Part shown: positions 24,276 through 32,382 of the stretch, one piece after another
Numbering within the stretch: the stretch's first letter is position 1
How the letters are laid out: the number at the start of each line of letters is the position of its first letter
Source: Streptomyces roseifaciens
Lineage (GTDB): Bacteria > Actinomycetota > Actinomycetes > Streptomycetales > Streptomycetaceae
Length of the DNA stretch: 64,000 nucleotides
Assembly: GCF_001445655.1 (NCBI RefSeq)
Contig: NZ_LNBE01000004.1
Coordinates: forward strand, 620,001 to 684,000
Direction of reading: 5' to 3'
Position numbers and translations under genes: made by a program
Notes under the pieces: generated by a model
What the model was told of the DNA's origin: nothing
Seen by the model: the letters and a program-made list of their open reading frames with translations, nothing else
Database searches by the model: none

Positions 24276-24908
24276 ATGACCGACGCCCCGACCCCGTCCT
24301 CGCCGTCCTCGCCGTCCGCCAAGGCCCCCGACGCCTCACGCCGCAGCGAGCGCTCCCGCCGCGCGATCCTCGACGCCGCCCTGGAGCTCGTAGGCGAATC
24401 CAGCTTCGCGAAGCTCACCATCGAGGCCATCGCCGCCCGCGCAGGCGTCGGCAAGCAGACCATCTACCGCTGGTGGCCCTCCAAGGCGGCGGTCCTCTTC
24501 GAGGCCTGCGTCCTCGAGGGCGTCGACCCGGCCGGCGTCGAGCTCCCGGACACCGGCGACATCGCGGCCGACCTCAGGGCCGTGCTGCGGGCCACCGTCG
24601 ACCAGCTCAACGACCCGCGCCTCGACGCCCCCACCCGCGCCCTGGTCTCCGAGACCGCCAACGACCCCGAACTCGGCCGCGCCCTCACCGAGAAGGTCCT
24701 CGAACCCCAGCTCCAGGCGTACGCCCGACGCTTGCGCACCGCCCAGGAAGCCGGCCAGGTCGACCCCGACACCGACGTCCGCATCGCCCTCGAACTGCTG
24801 GTCGGCCCGCTCTTCCACCGCTGGCTGAACCGCACCCTGCCGCTCACCCACGCCTACGCGGACACCGTCCTCGACCTCGCCCTGCGCGGTCTCGCGCCGC
24901 GCCCGTGA
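24276..24908 (+). CDS. TetR/AcrR-family repressor
   Basis: A 210-residue regulator starting at ATG 24276. The N-terminal helix-turn-helix spans about residues 28-75 (RRAILDAALELVGESSFAKL, EAIAARAGVGKQTIYRWWPS). The ligand domain has a TetR_C-type pattern (ADLRAVLRATVDQLN, DPELGRALTEKVLEPQL, LELLVGPLFHRWL), common in Streptomyces. It is divergently oriented to the DUF6243 gene with three matching palindromes between them, so it likely represses itself and that gene. The ligand is unknown. Confidence 0.92.
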   Translation: MTDAPTPSSPSSPSAKAPDASRRSERSRRAILDAALELVGESSFAKLTIEAIAARAGVGKQTIYRWWPSKAAVLFEACVLEGVDPAGVELPDTGDIAADLRAVLRATVDQLNDPRLDAPTRALVSETANDPELGRALTEKVLEPQLQAYARRLRTAQEAGQVDPDTDVRIALELLVGPLFHRWLNRTLPLTHAYADTVLDLALRGLAPRP

Positions 24909-25071
24909 CCCGTCCGGCGCAGGCTCCGGACCGGCCGGGACGGCGGACCGGATAGATGGCCCCGCCCGCGCGAGCGGCCGGTCTCACACCCCCTGGATAC
25001 GTCCGACGGTCACACCAGGCGCAGGATGGTGGCAGCATTGACCGGAGACCGCGGTCGAAGTGAGGGGATAG

Positions 25072-25794
25072 ATGGAACGCAAGAGCAGGTTCTCCCAGTG
25101 GCTGCGCCGCCCCAGGAGCGGAGCGGGCGGCGGTACGGGCACCGGCGCGGCATCCGAGGCCGCCCGCGAGGAACTGCTCCTGGCCGCGGCAGCCGCGGGC
25201 TTCCCGCTGGCCCCGGCCGCGCACCCGTCGGGGTACGGCTGTTCCTGTGAGCGCATCGGGTGTCCCACCCCCGGCCGCCACCCCGTCTCCTTCGCCTGGC
25301 AGACCCTCGCCACCACCGACGCCGAGAAGGTCACGGCGTGGCTGCGCAGCCAGCCGGAGGCCAATTTCGTCACCGCCACCGGCATCGCGCACGACGTGCT
25401 CGACGTCCCCCTCGAGGCCGGCCGGCAGGCCCTGGAGCGGCTGCAGAAGGCCGGGGTCGAGACCGGGCCCGTGGCCACCGTCGCCCCCGACCGCATGCTC
25501 TTCTTCACCGCCACCCGCGGCACCCCGGACGACGAGGACGAGTGGTGGCCCTGCGAGCTCGACTGCCATCCCGAGACGATGGACGAGCATCCGGGCCTGC
25601 GCTGGCACTGCCGGGGGAGCTATGTGCTGCTGCCCCCCTCGCGGCTGCCGGAGGAGTCCGGAGTGGCCTGGCTGCAGGGCCCCGAGCGGCCGCTGCCGGA
25701 TCCGCTGACGCTCCTGGAGACCCTCACGGACGCCTGCGCCCAGTACGCGGGCGGCCGCCCCGATCACGAGGCGGCCTGGCCGATCGGCCGCTGA
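25072..25794 (+). CDS. Bifunctional primase/polymerase (Prim-Pol)-like protein, probably non-catalytic
   Basis: A 240-residue single-domain protein starting at ATG 25072. The segment GFPLAPAAHPSGYGCSCERI followed by GCPTPGRHPVSFAW and LATTDAEKVTAWLRSQPEAN is the characteristic N-terminal half of the Prim-Pol fold. The catalytic acidic pair expected in a VLDVD-type strand appears as DVLDVPLEAG, so one acid seems replaced and polymerase activity is doubtful. No helicase or primase C-terminal domain is present. Chromosomal Streptomyces paralogues like this are of unknown role. Gap 24909-25071 shows no feature. Confidence 0.75.
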   Translation: MERKSRFSQWLRRPRSGAGGGTGTGAASEAAREELLLAAAAAGFPLAPAAHPSGYGCSCERIGCPTPGRHPVSFAWQTLATTDAEKVTAWLRSQPEANFVTATGIAHDVLDVPLEAGRQALERLQKAGVETGPVATVAPDRMLFFTATRGTPDDEDEWWPCELDCHPETMDEHPGLRWHCRGSYVLLPPSRLPEESGVAWLQGPERPLPDPLTLLETLTDACAQYAGGRPDHEAAWPIGR

Positions 25795-25853
25795 CCCCAC
25801 CCGGCCCGACGGGTCCGGCTCGCCCCGCCGCCCGGTTCCGTACGCCCGGCGCG

Positions 25854-26849
25854 CTATTCGCCCTGCGCGGCCGTCATCGTGTCGATCCGGTTGAGGAAGT
25901 TGATCATCCCGCCGTCCGCGTCCCGCGGGGGCACCTCGACCGCCGCCTCCGAGACCCGCGTGTACGTCACCGAGCGCTTGAGCTCGCCCTTCAGCAGCGC
26001 CTTCGTCCGCGGGTCGGTGACCGCGGGCCGCAGCCCCTCGGCCATCGTGCGCTTCTCCCGGTGGTGCGCGGTGAAGAACACCAGCGCACCGCCGCCCTTG
26101 GTGCGCAGCGCCGGAGCGGGGAAGGCGGGCGCCTTCTCGGGGGTGTCGATGAACTCCGTCCAGAAGGTGGCCGTACGGCGCACCTTGTCGCGCTCCTCCC
26201 GCAGCCCCGTGGTCCGCGGGCCCGGCACGAAGTCCTTGCCCTTGCCGGTGCGCAGGAAGTCGGTGTAGACGGCGCTCACCTTGCCGGGGTCGGCCATCAG
26301 GCCGTGGTCCTTGCCCTTGGCCGCCGGGACGGCCTCCGCGTGGCCGTCCTTGCCGGTCGTGAACTCCGGCACCTTCCCCGGGTTGACGATCGACAGGTAG
26401 GCGGCCTTCCACGGCTCCTTCACCCCGTACCGCGTGAAGACCACGAGCCAGCGGTTGGCGTCGCGGTTGCTGCGGGTGTCGGCGAGGAAGAACTTCGGCC
26501 AGCCGGCCTGCCCGGGGATCGTGAAGCGGGCGTCGTCGAGGACCAGGGAGGGGTACTTCGGGTTGCCGCCCGGCGTCTGGACGCTCTGCGCCGCCAGGTC
26601 GGCCTTGCCTATCTCGGCCAGCGCACCGGTCTCGACCCGGGCGATGACGCCCGGGTCGAGCTTGCGGTAACCCTCGTTGTAGCCGTCGGTGAAGGCCTTG
26701 AGGACCTTGGCGGCCTCAGCCTTGCCCACCGACGGGACGATCTCCCGTTCCCCGTGCACCGTCATGCACCCGGTCGCCGTCAGCAGCAGCGCCGCCGCCG
26801 TCACTGCCGTCCGCGTCGCGCGCGGTCTGCCGGCCCCCCGTCGTCTCAT
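25854..26849 (-). CDS. Secreted lipoprotein of unknown function overlapping efeU
   Basis: A 331-residue lipoprotein with signal peptide and lipobox LLTATGC (Cys28). The mature part is mostly charged alpha/beta (EAAKVLKAFTDGYNEGYRKL, VVFTRYGVKEPWKAAYLSIV, FLRTGKGKDFVPGPRTTGLR, ALVFFTAHHREKRTMAEGLR), resembling uncharacterised actinobacterial DUF lipoproteins. AAGGAG precedes ATG 26849, and the signal peptide requires this start. As a result its first 134 bases lie inside the 3' end of efeU in another frame, an unusually long overlap. Position in the efe operon suggests co-expression with iron uptake, but no metal-binding motif stands out. Confidence 0.78.
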   Translation of the reverse strand: MRRRGAGRPRATRTAVTAAALLLTATGCMTVHGEREIVPSVGKAEAAKVLKAFTDGYNEGYRKLDPGVIARVETGALAEIGKADLAAQSVQTPGGNPKYPSLVLDDARFTIPGQAGWPKFFLADTRSNRDANRWLVVFTRYGVKEPWKAAYLSIVNPGKVPEFTTGKDGHAEAVPAAKGKDHGLMADPGKVSAVYTDFLRTGKGKDFVPGPRTTGLREERDKVRRTATFWTEFIDTPEKAPAFPAPALRTKGGGALVFFTAHHREKRTMAEGLRPAVTDPRTKALLKGELKRSVTYTRVSEAAVEVPPRDADGGMINFLNRIDTMTAAQGE

Positions 26850-27684
26850 CGGGCTTCGACTCCTTGGTGGCTGCTCGGTTCGGCGCCACCCTACCCGGGG
26901 CGAAGAACACCAGGAGGGTGGGTACCAGATACAGCGCCCACACCGCCACCTGCAGCCAGGTCGGGTCCGGCTGGAAGTTGAAGACGCCCTTGAGCAGGGT
27001 GCCGTACCAGCTGTCGGCCGGGACCTGCTCGCTGATGTCGAAGGCCCTGTCCCCGAGGCCCGGCAGGATGTCGGCCTCCTGCAGGTCGTGGAAGCCGTAG
27101 GCGAGCACGCCCGCCGCGACCACGATCAGCATGGCGCCGGTCCAGGTGAAGAACCTCGCCAGGTTGATCTTCAGCGCGCCGCGGTAGAACAGCCAGCCCA
27201 GCACGACGGCCGTGAGCAGTCCGAGCAGCGCGCCGGCCAGCGGCCGGACCCCGTCGTCGGTGGCCTGCACGGCCGTCCAGACGAACAGCGCGGTCTCCAG
27301 GCCCTCCCGGCCCACGGCCAGGAACGCGGTGACGACCAGTGCGGTCGTGCCCATCGCGAGCGCGGCGTCCAGCTTGCCGTGCAGCTCCTTCTTCAGGTGC
27401 CGCGCGGTGCGCCGCATCCAGAAGACCATCCACGTCACCAGGCCGACGGCGACGATCGACAGCGAGCCGCCGAGCATCTCCTGGGCCTCGAAGGTCATGG
27501 TCCGCGAGCCGTACTGGAGCAGCGCGCCGAAGCCCATGCTCAGCAGCACGGCCGCGGCGATGCCGGCCCAGACCGGGCGCAGGGCGTCCCGGCGCCCGGT
27601 CTTGACGAGGTAGGCGACGAGGATGCAGACGACCAGGCTGGCCTCCAGGCCCTCGCGCAGGCCGATCAGATAGTTGCCGAACAC
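26716..27684 (-). CDS. efeU: EfeU iron permease (FTR1 family)
   Basis: A 322-residue, seven-helix permease. Both iron-coordinating REGLE motifs are present: REGLEASLVV near residue 9 and REGLETALFVW near residue 145. Other segments are GGSLSIVAVGLVTWMVFWMR and ADILPGLG. It carries iron across the membrane, fed by EfeO and EfeB. The C-terminal 55 residues after the last helix (KPDETTGGRQTARDADGSDG) are hydrophilic and low complexity and are encoded in the overlap with the downstream lipoprotein gene, so this tail is probably secondary. The ATG lies about 30 bases after the efeB stop. Confidence 0.95.
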   Translation of the reverse strand: MFGNYLIGLREGLEASLVVCILVAYLVKTGRRDALRPVWAGIAAAVLLSMGFGALLQYGSRTMTFEAQEMLGGSLSIVAVGLVTWMVFWMRRTARHLKKELHGKLDAALAMGTTALVVTAFLAVGREGLETALFVWTAVQATDDGVRPLAGALLGLLTAVVLGWLFYRGALKINLARFFTWTGAMLIVVAAGVLAYGFHDLQEADILPGLGDRAFDISEQVPADSWYGTLLKGVFNFQPDPTWLQVAVWALYLVPTLLVFFAPGRVAPNRAATKESKPDETTGGRQTARDADGSDGGGAAADGDRVHDGARGTGDRPVGGQG

Positions 27685-27715
27685 GCGGCATCTCCTCCCC
27701 GGGAAGAACCGGTGG

Positions 27716-29026
27716 TCATGCGAACAGGGCCTTGCCCCACCAGTCGTCCTTGTCCCGGACGCCCGGCGGCACGGCGAAGACCGCCGAACCCACGTGCTGG
27801 ATGTACTCGTTGAGGGTGTCGTTGCGCGCCAGGTTCATCTGCAGCGGCACGAACCCGTCCCGGACGTCCTTCTGGTACGCGATGAAGAACAGCCCGGCGT
27901 CCAGCCGGCCGAGCTTGTCCGTGCCGTCCGTGAAGGAGTAGCCGCGGCGCAGGATCGTCACGCCGTTGTTGCTGTCGGGGTGGGCGAGGCGCACGTGCGC
28001 GTCGGGCTTCATGGCCTTCAGCAGCGGCTCGTCGTGCTCGCGCTCCTTGCCGACGGGCGCGCCCTCGGCCTTGTCCCGGCCGAAGATGTCCTCCTGCTCG
28101 GCGAGCGAGGTGCGGTCCCAGGTCTCGATGTGCATCCGGATGCGGCGGGCCACGAGGTACGAGCCGCCGGTCATCCAGTCCGGGCCGTCCTTCTCGCCGA
28201 CCCACACGTGCTTGTCCAGGCGGTCGGTGTCGGTGCCGGCGATGTTCCGGGTGCCGTCCTTGAAGCCCATCATGTTGCGCGGGGTCTGCGCGTCGGGCGT
28301 CGTCGAGGAGGTCTTGCCGAAGCCGAGCTGCGACCAGCGGATGGCGACCTTGCCCATGCCGATGCGGGCCAGGTTGCGGATGGCGTGCACGGCGACCTGC
28401 GGGTCGTCCGCGCAGGCCTGGACGCACAGGTCGCCGCCGCTGCGGGCCGCGTCGAGGTTGTCGCCGGGGAAGACCGGCAGGTCGATCAGGGCCTTGGGGC
28501 GGCGGTCCTTGAGACCGAAGCGGTCCTTGCCGTCCTTCTCGAACAGGCCCGGGCCGACGCCGAAGGTGAGGGTCAGCCGGGACGGCTTGAGGCCGAGGGC
28601 CTCGCCGGTGTCGTCCGGCGGCAGCTCGTCGTTGCCCGGGACGGCGCCCTCGCCGATCTCGTGACCGGCGGTCATCCGCGCGGCGGCGGCCGTCCACTCT
28701 TGGAGCATCCTGACCAGGGCGGCGCGGTCGCTCGTCGTCACGTCGAAGGCGGCGAAGTGCAGCCGGTCCTGGACGGGGGTGGCGATGCCGGCCTGGTGGG
28801 CGCCGTGGAAGGGGACCGCGTCCCCGGCCGCGGCGGCCGGGGACGCGTCCTCGCCGATGCGCAGCGCGGCGGCGGTGCCGCCCGCGGCCGCGGCGCCGAG
28901 CGCGAGGCCGGCACCGCCCCAGCCGAGGACGGAGCGGCGCGAGGGCCTGCCGCCCCCGGGCGCGCCCGCGGCCGCGCTCTCGTCGGCGGGCTGCTGCGGC
29001 CCGCCGGTCTTCTCCGCGTCGGTCAT
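27716..29026 (-). CDS. efeB: EfeB deferrochelatase/peroxidase (DyP type), Tat-exported
   Basis: A 436-residue dye-decolorising peroxidase. The N-terminus has a twin-arginine signal (PSRRSVLGWGGAGLALGAAA), so the folded hemoprotein is exported. The DyP motif GFKDGT is present as MMGFKDGTRN, with the catalytic Asp, and the proximal His is in a later HIETWDRTSL-type segment. EfeB oxidises Fe2+ and can extract iron from heme, feeding EfeO and EfeU. It starts 13 bases after the efeO stop and precedes efeU, giving the operon order efeO-efeB-efeU. Confidence 0.95.
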   Translation of the reverse strand: MTDAEKTGGPQQPADESAAAGAPGGGRPSRRSVLGWGGAGLALGAAAAGGTAAALRIGEDASPAAAAGDAVPFHGAHQAGIATPVQDRLHFAAFDVTTSDRAALVRMLQEWTAAAARMTAGHEIGEGAVPGNDELPPDDTGEALGLKPSRLTLTFGVGPGLFEKDGKDRFGLKDRRPKALIDLPVFPGDNLDAARSGGDLCVQACADDPQVAVHAIRNLARIGMGKVAIRWSQLGFGKTSSTTPDAQTPRNMMGFKDGTRNIAGTDTDRLDKHVWVGEKDGPDWMTGGSYLVARRIRMHIETWDRTSLAEQEDIFGRDKAEGAPVGKEREHDEPLLKAMKPDAHVRLAHPDSNNGVTILRRGYSFTDGTDKLGRLDAGLFFIAYQKDVRDGFVPLQMNLARNDTLNEYIQHVGSAVFAVPPGVRDKDDWWGKALFA

Positions 29027-29039
29027 GGGAGCTCCCCCG

Positions 29040-30173
29040 TTACTTCGCGACGGTGCCGGCGAGCTTGGACAGGGGCTCCGCGAGGGCGTTCACGGCGTCG
29101 GACAGCTTCTTGCGGTCCTCCTTGCCGACGCCGTCGTACGCCTTGAAGGTGTCGCCGTCGCGGTACTCGTCGAGCAGCTTCTTCAGGTCGCCGAACTGCT
29201 TGTCGAGCTCCTTGGCCAGCGCGGCGTCGCTCTTGGCGGCGACGGGCTTGAGCAGCGCGTAGGACTTCTCGGCGCCCTCGACGTTGGCGTGGAAGTCGAC
29301 GAGGTCGGTGTGGCTGTAGCGCTCCTCCTCGCCGGTGACCTTGCCGGTCGCGACCTCGTCGAGCAGCTCCTTGGCGCCGTTGGCCATGCTGGTCGGGGTG
29401 ATCTCGGCGGTGCCGACGCGCTTCTGCCAGTCCTTGAGGTCCGTCATCAGCTGGTCGGCCAGCTTCTTGTCGTCCTCGTCGATCTTCTTCTCGTCCCAGA
29501 GCGACTTCTCCAGCTTGTGCCAGCCGGTCCACTTCTGGTCCTTCTCCAGGCCGTCCTCGCGGACGTCGACCTTCGGGTCGATGTCGCCGAAGGACTCCGC
29601 GACCGGCTCGGTGCGCTCCCAGCCGATGCGGGAGACCGCGTAGAGCTTCTTGGCCTCGTCGACGTCGCCGCTCTTGACCGCGTCGGCGAACTTCTGCGCC
29701 GCCGGGATCGTCTCGTCGGCCTGCTGCTGGACGTACTTGCGGTACTCGGCGACCGCCTTGTCCAGCTCCGGGTTCGCCTTCTCCGCCTTTCCGCCGCCGG
29801 TGACGGTGATCTTCTGGCGGATGCCGTCGCCCTTCATGCCGGGCTTGCAGGCTATTTCGTAATCGCCCGGCTTCTTGATCGTCGCGGTGATCTCGGCCTT
29901 GGTCTTCGGGCCTATGTTCTCCCGCTCCGTCACGATCCGGTCGCCCGCGGCGTACACGTACACCTCGGTGACCTTGGAGCCCGTGTTCTCAATGTTGATC
30001 TTTATGTGACCGGAGGGGAAAGAGGTCCTGGAGACCTCGCACTTGTCGTCGGAGGCGGTCACCTCGATCGCATCGGAGCCCTTGCCGTCCGACTTCTCGG
30101 CGCAGCCGGACACGGCGGTCAGGGCCGCGGCCGCGGCGACGGCGGCGACGGCGGAGGAGCGGAGGGCGCGCAT
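29040..30173 (-). CDS. efeO: EfeO iron-binding lipoprotein (cupredoxin + M75)
   Basis: A 377-residue periplasmic-type iron binder. ATG 30173 follows GGAG. A lipobox VSGC ends the signal peptide. An N-terminal cupredoxin domain (about residues 30-125) holds DKCEVSRTSFPSGHIKINIE and YEIACKPGMKGDG with the Cys ligand. A helical M75 domain follows (about 135-377: EYRKYVQQQADETIPAAQKF, GWERTEPVAESFGDIDP, GWHKLEKSLW). It hands iron to EfeU after oxidation by EfeB. It leads the efe operon and has an iron box upstream at 30268-30286. Confidence 0.95.
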   Translation of the reverse strand: MRALRSSAVAAVAAAAALTAVSGCAEKSDGKGSDAIEVTASDDKCEVSRTSFPSGHIKINIENTGSKVTEVYVYAAGDRIVTERENIGPKTKAEITATIKKPGDYEIACKPGMKGDGIRQKITVTGGGKAEKANPELDKAVAEYRKYVQQQADETIPAAQKFADAVKSGDVDEAKKLYAVSRIGWERTEPVAESFGDIDPKVDVREDGLEKDQKWTGWHKLEKSLWDEKKIDEDDKKLADQLMTDLKDWQKRVGTAEITPTSMANGAKELLDEVATGKVTGEEERYSHTDLVDFHANVEGAEKSYALLKPVAAKSDAALAKELDKQFGDLKKLLDEYRDGDTFKAYDGVGKEDRKKLSDAVNALAEPLSKLAGTVAK

Positions 30174-30267
30174 AAGGGCTCCAGGCGTGCTCGGAGAGGA
30201 CGGAAAGGACGTTCGCGCCGTAAACGGCATGGCCGAAAACCGGCTGGCCGGATAAGGCCGCCCTAAC

Positions 30268-30286
30268 TTATCTGAGGCTTGCCTAC
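30268..30286 (+). promoter_or_regulatory. Iron box upstream of efeO
   Basis: TTATCTGAGGCTTGCCTAC matches about 13 of 19 positions of the iron-box consensus (TTAGGTTAGGCTAACCTAA). It lies 95 bases before the efeO start and also just beyond the 3' end of hmuV. It is weaker than the sites at 33495 and 37700 but well placed. Confidence 0.65.
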
Positions 30287-30317
30287 CCTGTTCCCGGACG
30301 GGTGCGTGATTCTGCTC

Positions 30318-31172
30318 TCACGAAGCAAAATCTCGTACCTCGCGCCTCGGGATCACCAATGGCTCACCCGTACGCGGATGATCAATAACCTCGACCGGCT
30401 GCGAATACACACGACTGAGCAATTCCGCTTCGAAGACGCGCGCCGGCGGCCCCTCCGCCGCGATCCGCCCTCCGTGCAGGACCGCCACCCGGTCCGCGTA
30501 TGCGCCCGCCAGGCCGAGGTCGTGCAGGACGACCACCACCGCGGCCCCGGCCGCGGCCCGCTCCCGGCAGATCCGCAGCACCAGTTCCTGGTGGCGCAGG
30601 TCCAGCGCGGCGGTCGGCTCGTCGAGCAGCAGGAGCGGGGTGCGCTGCGCGAGCACGCGCGCCAGGGCGACCCTCGCCCGCTCGCCGCCGGAGAGCCCGG
30701 CGAACGGACGGGAGGCGAATCCGGCCACCTCGGCGGCGGCCATGGCGGCCCGGACGGCCTCGTCGTCCTCGTCCTCGGCGGGGGTCCCGGCCCACGGCGC
30801 GCGCCCCATCCGGACGACCTCCTCGACCGGGAACGGGAACGACAGCTCCGCCGACTGCGGCAGCACGGCCCGGCGCACGGCGAGTTCGGCGGCCGTCCAG
30901 GCGGCGGCGGGCTCGCCGTCGATGCGGACCTCGCCGGACCCGGCGGGCAGGTCGTGGGCGAGCGCGGCCAGGAGCGTGGACTTGCCCGCGCCGTTGGGGC
31001 CGACGAGCGCGAGGACTTCGCCGGCCGCGACCTGGAGGTCCACGCCGTCGAGAACGGTACGGCCGGCGAGGCGCACGTGCAGGGCACGGGCCTCGGCACG
31101 GACGGTCCCGAAGGGGGAGGGGAGGGGGAGCCGGCGCTTCCGCCCGCGGTTGCGCAGAAGTTCCTTGATCAT
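30318..31172 (-). CDS. hmuV: Heme ABC transporter ATP-binding protein HmuV
   Basis: A 284-residue ABC ATPase starting at ATG 31172 behind AAGGGAG. Walker A is GPNGAGKST, the Q-loop lies in VLPQSAELSFPF, the signature is LSGGERARVALARVL, and Walker B is LLLLDEPTAALD with H-loop VVVVLHDLGLA. The FPFPVEEVV stretch after the Q-loop is typical of hemin importers. It powers heme import with HmuU and HmuT. The N-terminal 25 residues are basic and variable. The 94 bases separating it from hmuU contain a degenerate copy of the hmuU 3' end. Confidence 0.94.
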   Translation of the reverse strand: MIKELLRNRGRKRRLPLPSPFGTVRAEARALHVRLAGRTVLDGVDLQVAAGEVLALVGPNGAGKSTLLAALAHDLPAGSGEVRIDGEPAAAWTAAELAVRRAVLPQSAELSFPFPVEEVVRMGRAPWAGTPAEDEDDEAVRAAMAAAEVAGFASRPFAGLSGGERARVALARVLAQRTPLLLLDEPTAALDLRHQELVLRICRERAAAGAAVVVVLHDLGLAGAYADRVAVLHGGRIAAEGPPARVFEAELLSRVYSQPVEVIDHPRTGEPLVIPRREVRDFAS

Positions 31173-31312
31173 GCCCGGCTCCCTTGCTTGCGCCGGGTCC
31201 TTCTGAGGAGCCAGCTGCGTTTTCCCGGGGGCAACCCCCGGACCCCCGGCCGGAAACCTGCCCACCTCACGCCCAGCCTCCCTGCTTCCGCCGGGTCCTT
31301 CGCAGCAACCAG
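31171..31312. repeat. Degenerate duplication of the hmuU 3' end before hmuV
   Basis: 31171-31214 matches 31269-31312 at 34 of 44 positions. The second copy encodes the hmuU C-terminus (WLLRRTRRKQGGWA); the first would encode WLLRRTRRKQGSRA but lies in the leader of hmuV and supplies its ribosome-binding site. Between them, 31225-31241 forms a CCGGGGG/CCCCCGG hairpin. Confidence 0.75.
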
Positions 31313-32376
31313 AAGAAGAACGGGCTGCCGAACAGGGCCGTCAGGACGCCCAGGGGCAGCTCCGCCGGCTGGGCGGCCGTACGGGCCGCGAGGTCCGCCG
31401 CGACCAGGACCAGCGCCCCGCCCAGCGCACTGCCCGGCACAAGGAACCGGTGACCGGGGCCCGCGGCCATCCGCAGCAGGTGCGGCACCAGCAGGCCCAC
31501 GAACGTGATGACCCCCGCCACGGCCACCGCCGCGGCCGTCAGCAGCGCGACCACCAGCACCAGCACCAGGCGCAGCCGCTCGACGTCCACGCCCAGGTGG
31601 CGCGCGGGCCGTTCGCCGAGCGCCAGGAGGTCCAGCTTCCGCCCGTAGAGCGGTGCGACGGCCAGGCCGGCCAGGGCGCACGGCAGGACGGCGAGCACCT
31701 TCGGCCAGGTCGCCTGCGCGAGCGAGCCGAGCTGCCAGAAGGTGATCTGGCTGACCTGGGCGTTGTCGGCGATGAAGATGCCCAGGCCGACGAGCGCCCC
31801 GCCGAACGCGTTCACCGCGATGCCGGTGAGGATGAGCGTGACCACCTCCGTACGGCCGCCCGAGCGCGAGAGGGCGTAGACGAGCAGGACGGTCACGAGC
31901 CCGGCCGCGAACGCGCAGGCGGTCACCGTCCAGTTGCCGAGGAAGGTCAGGCCCAGGGAGATCGCGGCGACCGCGCCGACGGCCGAGCCCATCGAGATGC
32001 CGATGACGCCGGGTTCGGCGAGCGGATTGCCGAACACGCCCTGCATCAGCGCCCCCGCGCACCCCAGCGACGCCCCGACGAGCAGGGCCAGGGCCACGCG
32101 CGGCAGCCGTACGTTCCACAACACGCTCTCGGGGACCCGGTCCAGCTCCGCCCCGCCGAGCCCCGCCCGGTGCAGCAGGGAGCCCACGACGTCGCCGAGC
32201 GGGATGTCGTACGCGCCGATCCCGGCGGAGAGCAGGCACGCGAGGAGCAGGGCCGCGGCCATGCCGGTGGCGAGGAGGGCGCTGGTGCGGCGGCGACGGG
32301 GCTGCTGCCCGCCGCCGGGCTCACCGGCGGGGCCGGCGGCCACGGGGGAGGGGGCCGTGGTTCTGAGGAGGCTCAT
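31267..32376 (-). CDS. hmuU: Heme ABC transporter permease HmuU (FecCD family)
   Basis: A 369-residue integral membrane protein with nine to ten helices. FecCD hallmarks are LPRVALALLVGASLGCAGALMQGVFGNPLAEPGVIGISMGSAV-type sequence near residue 95, NAFGGALVGLGIFIADNAQV, the ALGERPARHLGVDVERLR loop that contacts the ATPase, and VGLLVPHLLRM. It forms the transmembrane channel for heme, pairing with HmuV and receiving heme from HmuT. Its start lies six bases after the hmuT stop. The first 35 residues are an unstructured Pro/Gly-rich cytoplasmic tail. Confidence 0.95.
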   Translation of the reverse strand: MSLLRTTAPSPVAAGPAGEPGGGQQPRRRRTSALLATGMAAALLLACLLSAGIGAYDIPLGDVVGSLLHRAGLGGAELDRVPESVLWNVRLPRVALALLVGASLGCAGALMQGVFGNPLAEPGVIGISMGSAVGAVAAISLGLTFLGNWTVTACAFAAGLVTVLLVYALSRSGGRTEVVTLILTGIAVNAFGGALVGLGIFIADNAQVSQITFWQLGSLAQATWPKVLAVLPCALAGLAVAPLYGRKLDLLALGERPARHLGVDVERLRLVLVLVVALLTAAAVAVAGVITFVGLLVPHLLRMAAGPGHRFLVPGSALGGALVLVAADLAARTAAQPAELPLGVLTALFGSPFFFWLLRRTRRKQGGWA

Positions 32377-32382
32377 CCCGCG

